In this document: positions 58,601 to 64,000 of the stretch, piece by piece
How positions within the stretch are numbered: the first letter of the stretch is position 1
How the letters are laid out: every line of letters begins with the position of its first letter
Assembly: GCA_030704615.1 (NCBI GenBank)
Contig: CM060731.1
Location: 41,044,001-41,108,000, forward strand
From: Takakia lepidozioides
Lineage: Eukaryota > Streptophyta > Takakiopsida > Takakiales > Takakiaceae
DNA: 64,000 bases
Reading direction: 5' to 3'
Notes under the pieces: generated by a model
Database searches by the model: none
Seen by the model: only the letters and a program-made list of their open reading frames with translations
Told to the model about the DNA's origin: nothing
Position numbers and translations under genes: made by a program

Positions 58601-59453
58601 TGCACAAGAACATAGGAAATTAACTGCCTTGTCAGGCACTTCCTCTGATTCTTGACTTGATTTCACTTTAGCAGTACACCCAAGTTTGTGGATAAGTGAC
58701 GATTGGTTTGAACCTCGGCTGAAGTAATGTGCTTTACGCTTCTTCAGCAAGATATGGCACAACTGTGTGCTAAGGCTGATAAGAGGGAAGGGACAATGGT
58801 GTGGTGCAGAAAGTGGATGACGCTGTGGAGAAGGCAACCCCAATTGTGGAAGATGTCATTGTCAAAGCCACACCTGTGGCGACACAGGTGTACCTTCATG
58901 AATCCCGGCACTTGGTGACATGCCAAGGATATGATTTGGGCTAACAGCAAGAGGCTTTGCTCAATGAGAGGGATTACTTGACTCAAAAGTTCCCTTGTTA
59001 TCTAGTGTCGGATCTGCTGTGAGCTGAGGTTAACCTGAATTATGTGCATGAATGCTAATGTGCCCATCAAGTGAAGAAAATCATTGAATAAGGACAAGGG
59101 TTTCTGATCATACTGACAAATGGACAGTGACTTTACATCACTACTGAATATAGCAGCAGTCTTTTGATTTCTCTCCCCCCTCATATGACCTCATATAAGG
59201 AATCTTTTGCACGTCCCCGTTGATCCTTGTACCTGACAGAAGATTATCTAAGCTGAAGCATGATGCAAATGTGCAGGCATGGCAGAAAGCACAGGAAGCA
59301 GGTGAGCAGGCAAAGCCTTATGTAGTGCGAGCCTGGGAGGGGGCCAAGCCCCTGGCTGCAAAGGCTGTGGAGGCTTCAAAGCCAGTGTTGAAGGATGCTC
59401 AATTGAAGGCTGCAAATTTGCTGCAGCAAGCACAGAAGAACCTCAATCAGTAG
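55610..59453 (+). CDS. Probable plastid-targeted membrane protein with coiled coil and amphipathic tail, family unrecognised
   Basis: A seven-exon model keeps one frame: 55610-55856, 56484-56602, 56922-57017, 57790-57963, 58229-58384, 58810-58887, 59277-59453, giving 348 residues. All introns are GT-AG; the first is phase 1, the rest phase 0. Residues 1-85 (MVAAMASLPTVGIAGPSRAL..., Ser/Ala/Arg-rich) suit a plastid transit peptide, with a hydrophobic VLMPLLAAALV at the exon 1/2 border. Then DPSGQDTYRDLLQKFK, a Pro/Glu/Gln-rich linker, a charged coiled coil (RLKEKAEKARKEREANELK...), a membrane helix (PLFVSQFFLLLATVGAGVAL) and an Ala/Lys-rich amphipathic tail (VEKATPIVEDVIVKATPVA; AKPLAAKAVEASKPVLKDA) like apolipoprotein or LEA repeats. 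I do not recognise the family. The last acceptor could be 59253 instead, and exon 3 is the least certain. Confidence 0.6.
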
Positions 59454-61273
59454 TCTAGGCCTGCCTACCTGTTGAACGACTGGCCCCTATGAATAGAGCA
59501 TCCAGAGGAGACAGCTGATCAAAATGAGTAGTTATTGTGCTGTCTGCTTCAGTTTTGCCACTGCCTAGAGTTCTTAGTTCATCTGTAAGGTGCGGAAGAA
59601 TTAGTAAAAATCGACTGAAGCATGTTTATTTTCATACGTTAATTTACAGGTCATTCAATCTTCCTTCTGTAGATCGCAGTATATGTTATCACCCTCAACA
59701 TAAACTACTTCCATAGTGACTTGTTATGAACTTCATGTGAAAAATCTCACCTGAAATAGTCAGTAGTACTCTATGTAGACTTCATTCTCAGAAACATAAC
59801 GAAATGCAGAACAGAGATTTGACTCTCTTGGGTATGGGCCCACTTGTTGCGTGGTTGTCAAACCCAGTTTGTAGACAGTTTCTAGTAGACATCTCCAATG
59901 GACCCTCCATATACTCTGTCCTGCAAGTTTTCTGTGAACGTGAGCTCTACTCTGCTTTGGTTCTAACTGACCACCCTTGAAAGAATATTGGTTTGAGAAA
60001 ACCACCTCTGGCATGGCCAGCTCTTTTAACCTGACAAAAGGCTCAATCTTTGTATCACTTTCACTTCTACAAAATGCAGTGTCTCTGGTAGATAAAGGGC
60101 GTTCTGTGAAATGGCGCCTCTATGAAAGAGATTGTTGTAATGTGTTGTGGTCTCGAGAAGAAATCCGGGGCCAATACCAGGATCATAGATGGAGCTGTAT
60201 TTTTTATTTTGTATTTTGTGTAGCTATGGAGCTCCTTGCAACGGTGCACCAATGTTGCTTATGAAGTTTATAAAGAGGAACTGCAAAGGTTCACCATCAA
60301 ATGGAATGACCTATGCTGCAGCGGAAAAGAAAACAGAGACCACACATTCAGATGTAAATCTGGGGTTCATGTGATTGAGGTATTGTGCCAAGTGCCACAC
60401 AGCAGTTCACACACTCTTGGATATGTCCAGCGCCCACACATAAGACATCAGTTGCTAGCAGGTAATTTTGTCATTCAGATATTCTCTTACGGATCTCCCA
60501 TCATATTTGTTATTCCTCTATCCCTTCAACCTTTGCCTTAAATCTTGTATCGCAATGTCATTTCCCGGCGGTCCGTACCTCCCTTCTCTCACCTGAGCTC
60601 ACTGAACTACATGAATGCAATGGTTTTACTCCATGGTCTCTCCGGGCTTTCCCAGCAACTCAATCAATTACTGGACCATCAGGACTTGGTGCGCCACCTC
60701 TCTGAACTCTTTGGCAAGGACAGATTTCCTTTGACGGATTAGGTGCGATTTTTACCAAGATCAAGTCTCATATCCTTTTTACTACAAACGCCTACTTGCG
60801 GCACTGGTCTCACTACTCTGATTCCTCTCACAGCAGCATCCTCCCTACAGGCTCATGCAAGGCCCTCGGCCCTCCTTGCATTTCAGAAATCTCCCTCTTA
60901 AAACAGCTATGGCAAGGCAGCTATGTCCCTTCCAGCCACATAGTTTTTGTTGAACTACTAGCCCACATGTGCATGCTCATGCATTTGGTCCCACCTGGTC
61001 AGCGAAAGGGTGTTGTGAGAATTTCTTTTGTGCTACAGGGCTTAGTGTGCTTCCATCTGGAGACACTAACACCTGAGGAAATCTGTATAAATACAAGGGA
61101 GGAGTTTGAGAGTCCCCTAGTGGCTGACCAAGACGACCTACACTGTCCCAGAGGAGAGTAAAGGCTCAGTGGAACTCCGAGACAACAGAATCTACAGCAC
61201 AGAGCCAGGGTCACACAGAGGAGGGGCCAAAAATTGGAGATGAGAGACTACTACGTTGCAATTTGGCAGTCTC
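59454..61273. other. No recognisable gene
   Basis: Open frames at 60545-60742 and 60796-61161 have no known similarity that I can name. The right end will include the 3' flank of the NIN-like gene. Confidence 0.35.
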
Positions 61274-63941
61274 TCATGCAAAGCTGCCACTGCTGGGGGG
61301 ACTGTTGGAGCCTCTGTACTGAACCATGAGCTTAATGGCATTACTTCCTGAAAAGCGTGTCACCTCGATACACTCTTGCAAGTCAGCGTCACAAGCAAGT
61401 ACCATCCATTCTGCATCATCGTCCAGGTACTTTAGATCAAAGTCCTGCTCTCCCAGTTGGAATCTGCACCCTATCTGGTCTCTCAAATCCAAATACAGTA
61501 CAGTTGGGGGAAGCTTAAACCGCACAGTGTCAGATTCCAATGTGACCTTCACTGTGATGGCTGAAGCCTCATCCTGGGGCAGGCGGCTAGTACCCCTGCT
61601 TGATGATGGTGGTGAGCCACAGTTGCTGGCTCCCTGAGGTGAATCCACGTCAGACAAGTCTGGCTGAGCATTTCCCTCCCTCTCCTGATCAGGCTCATTG
61701 AGTCTGTTATAGGCCTGGTCATCGCCATCAGGACTAGTGGATGACTCCAGGACCTTCAGTCCAACAGATGACGGAAAGTTTGCTCTGTGCAATGTTGCCA
61801 GGGCCATATAACCCCCATGCACTTGTGTGTCTTTGCCAAACATAGCTCCTAAAACCCCAGCCCCTGAGTCATCCTCAGCAAGAGTGTTGTGAGTGCTGCA
61901 TCCTGGATGTGTAGTTGTCAGACCTGCAGCTGTTGAGACATTCTCTGGAGGGAAATCGGCCCCTCTGTGTGAGGTTGACGTGGAAGCATTTCCGATGCCT
62001 GCGCTTTGGCAGGAGTTCCTATCAGTGATTCTCTGAATTTCCGCAGTTTGCAGCCCAAGAGCACCATCATCAGCAGTAAATAATCTTACGTCATTTGCGT
62101 CCCTTTGATCTCCCGAGGAAGAACCCCTCAAGCTCAAGTTTGTTGCAGCTGGCTTAAATGAATTATTTTGAGGAGACAACAAAGCATGGATACCATCTTC
62201 ACTTATTGTCGCTGGTGACCTGTCTGTGATCCCCTTGATGGTCACAAGCTGTTCCTTGGTATCACTATCCTTGAGAGGTGGAGTAATGACCGAATTTCCG
62301 TCCATCTGTGACATCTCCTTCCCAATTCGTATTCCTGTCACTATGGCTGCTGAAGATGCTAGGTCACCTGTTAGTGCATTGATGTGCAGTGCTCCATCTG
62401 CAACGTGTACTGAATCAAACACGCCCTGCAGCTTTTTTAGAGAGCGATTTACTTTGTTAATTTTTCGTGATGGCCACCTCGAGATCCCGTGTTGCCGGCA
62501 AATCCTTTTGAGTGTTGTTGGGCACACTGCATCAGACCGCGGATGTGGGACCACCTTAGTACTCCCAGTCACTGGATATGTCCAGAAATAACAGAGTTGT
62601 GCAAAAAATTGCATGAGGCTCTTAGGATGGCTGCAGGATGTTGAACAAGGTGAACTAAGTTCTATTTTGCTCCATTTAGGTTAAGGCAGTTGCATGCCGA
62701 ACAGCTGCAAAGCTGTCCCTCCAAGAATTCCTGATCTGTAACAATCTCAAGATGTGGACGCAGCTAAATTCTTTATCACGGCAAGCATTTTTTCATTAGC
62801 AAGTCTTAAGTAAAGTAAATTCCTACCTATGGATCTCTGGCTCTCATGCACTTTGGGTTCCAAACATCAAAGTCAGGAAAGGGAATCTTAGGGGCAAACC
62901 TCCAAGGTTCTTTGCAGCATTCTTCAGGCTGCCAGTGAAGTACTTTTGAAGCATATCGAGACCAATTGTCTTCTCAGTTGTCCCTCGCCTCCTGTCTAGC
63001 CTTTGCCTATGATTTCTGGCATCCTTCTCCAATGCAACCCCTGCCACAGAAGTTGTACCAGCAACCCCTTCTTCCATTATGCCTCTCTCGAATGATGTGG
63101 ACAGCTGCGGCTGCAATGGCGTCTCCGGTTGCTGTTGTAAAGTTTGTCGTACTTCTTTCTGACCTGGTGCTGATTGGGTTGCACCATCCTGAGTCATAAA
63201 AGGGTTGGTTGGATAGAAACCACCTACACATGAGGCATTGGTTGTGTCTCTGTCCACAGCATCAACGCACTTTGACAAGTTACTCTCAGCTTCTGAATAT
63301 TCCTCGAGGACAGCAGCTGCCCTTTCTTCCTCCAGCTCCGTGTCAGTAACTGTGCGCAAGCTTCTACAGACATGCTGCATTGTGATGGAGAGGGAATTCA
63401 ACATCACTTGCTGGACATCGCTTTCAGTGCAAGTTGGCGGTAGGAAAAACTCCAGGACAAAGTCATCACTGCCAGAGTGAGTGCTTCTAAGCCGAATGGC
63501 AACAGCTGCAGCTAGGCCAAACCACTGTGCATAATGTGCAAGTGGATACTCGATCTTGGTATAATTCTTCACATCCCTTTCAAAAAAAGGCAGGTTGGAA
63601 TCAAATGCCTTGCCTGGCACCCCCTGTCCCTTCTCTAGAGAATGCTCTAGACATGCATACCGGAATCCCCACATGTTGGAAGCATCTCCAACATAGCAGG
63701 GGCCATCTCCTGTACGAAGCCTCGTTCTGCAGCTACTATGGCTAAAGCAGTTGCTCCTGCAGGCACTCATGCTGTTGTTTTCGAACCTAACCCTCTTACT
63801 CCCATTTATTGTTATGGCATCCATCTCAAAATGGGTGCCAGGCACCCAAGTCTGAGCAAATGGCAATTTATGAGTCTCACACACAGCTGTCAACACCTGT
63901 GCAATCTCCGCCAATGCAGCTTCGCGGCCCTGTGTGCACAT
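61274..63941 (-). CDS. NLP: NIN-like protein (NLP) transcription factor, C-terminal part
   Basis: NLPs are nuclear activators that bind nitrate-responsive elements. Two minus-strand exons are seen: about 63941-62900 and 62526-61274, joined with a split Val codon ([11 protein letters not shown]). The N-terminal part visible is the GAF-like region: [54 protein letters not shown], then [20 protein letters not shown] and [17 protein letters not shown]. The RWP-RK domain spans the junction: [53 protein letters not shown]. The PB1 domain lies near the end ([32 protein letters not shown] acidic motif as [20 protein letters not shown]). The stop is at 61274-61276. The upstream N-terminus, with the nitrate-responsive region, lies outside the window, so the gene is partial here. 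Confidence 0.93.
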
Positions 63942-64000
63942 CTGATGCATCGGACACATTAATTAGCACAGAATAACTTACAACTAACTAATTTTCAGCA

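Overview
The window is nuclear DNA of a land plant. The genes are split by GT-AG introns and include plant-specific families: plastidial stearoyl-ACP desaturase, an RWP-RK/PB1 NIN-like protein, and PLS-type PPR fragments. Few genes lie in a mass of decayed transposable elements. The large introns and scattered PPR debris would suit a seed-free plant such as a fern or lycophyte, but the sequence does not settle this. All exon models are my own readings of frame, splice sites and family resemblance.

Layout. 0.6-4.9 kb (+): exons of a leucine-rich-repeat (F-box/LRR-like) gene and an acidic repeat ORF. 5.8-9.5 kb (+): mitochondrial single-stranded DNA-binding protein; two LINE fragments sit in opposite orientation in the introns either side of its third exon. 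11.2-12.4 kb (-): a decayed Ty3/gypsy RT-RNase H fragment. 14.3-15.4 kb (-): an intact RING-finger protein with a duplicated 61-residue module. 15.6-17.4 kb: a TRIM-type retroelement with an inverted partner copy, forming a long imperfect palindrome. 17.6-20.8 kb: a CACTA (En/Spm) transposon whose end lies inside a PPR fragment. 21.8-22.5 kb (-): an FCP1/NIF-like phosphatase exon with a degenerate catalytic motif. 26.5-32.5 and 35.8-42.7 kb (+): two decayed, related Ty3/gypsy elements, each with a dUTPase-like domain between protease and RT. 33.2-34.1 kb (-): a PPR pseudogene amplified in ~105-bp units. 34.9-35.8 and 43.9-44.9 kb: two small non-autonomous DNA elements. 45.3-47.9 kb (+): stearoyl-ACP desaturase, with its first exon partly duplicated upstream. 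51.2-54.6 kb (+): LysM-domain protein. 55.6-59.5 kb (+): an unrecognised, probably plastid-targeted membrane protein. 61.3-63.9 kb (-): the C-terminal part of a NIN-like transcription factor that runs off the right edge.

The intact-looking genes are unrelated housekeeping or regulatory genes: mtDNA maintenance, plastid fatty-acid desaturation, nitrate signalling, ubiquitination and a LysM protein. I see no gene cluster acting as one system. The most unusual content is the dUTPase-like domain shared by the two gypsy elements.
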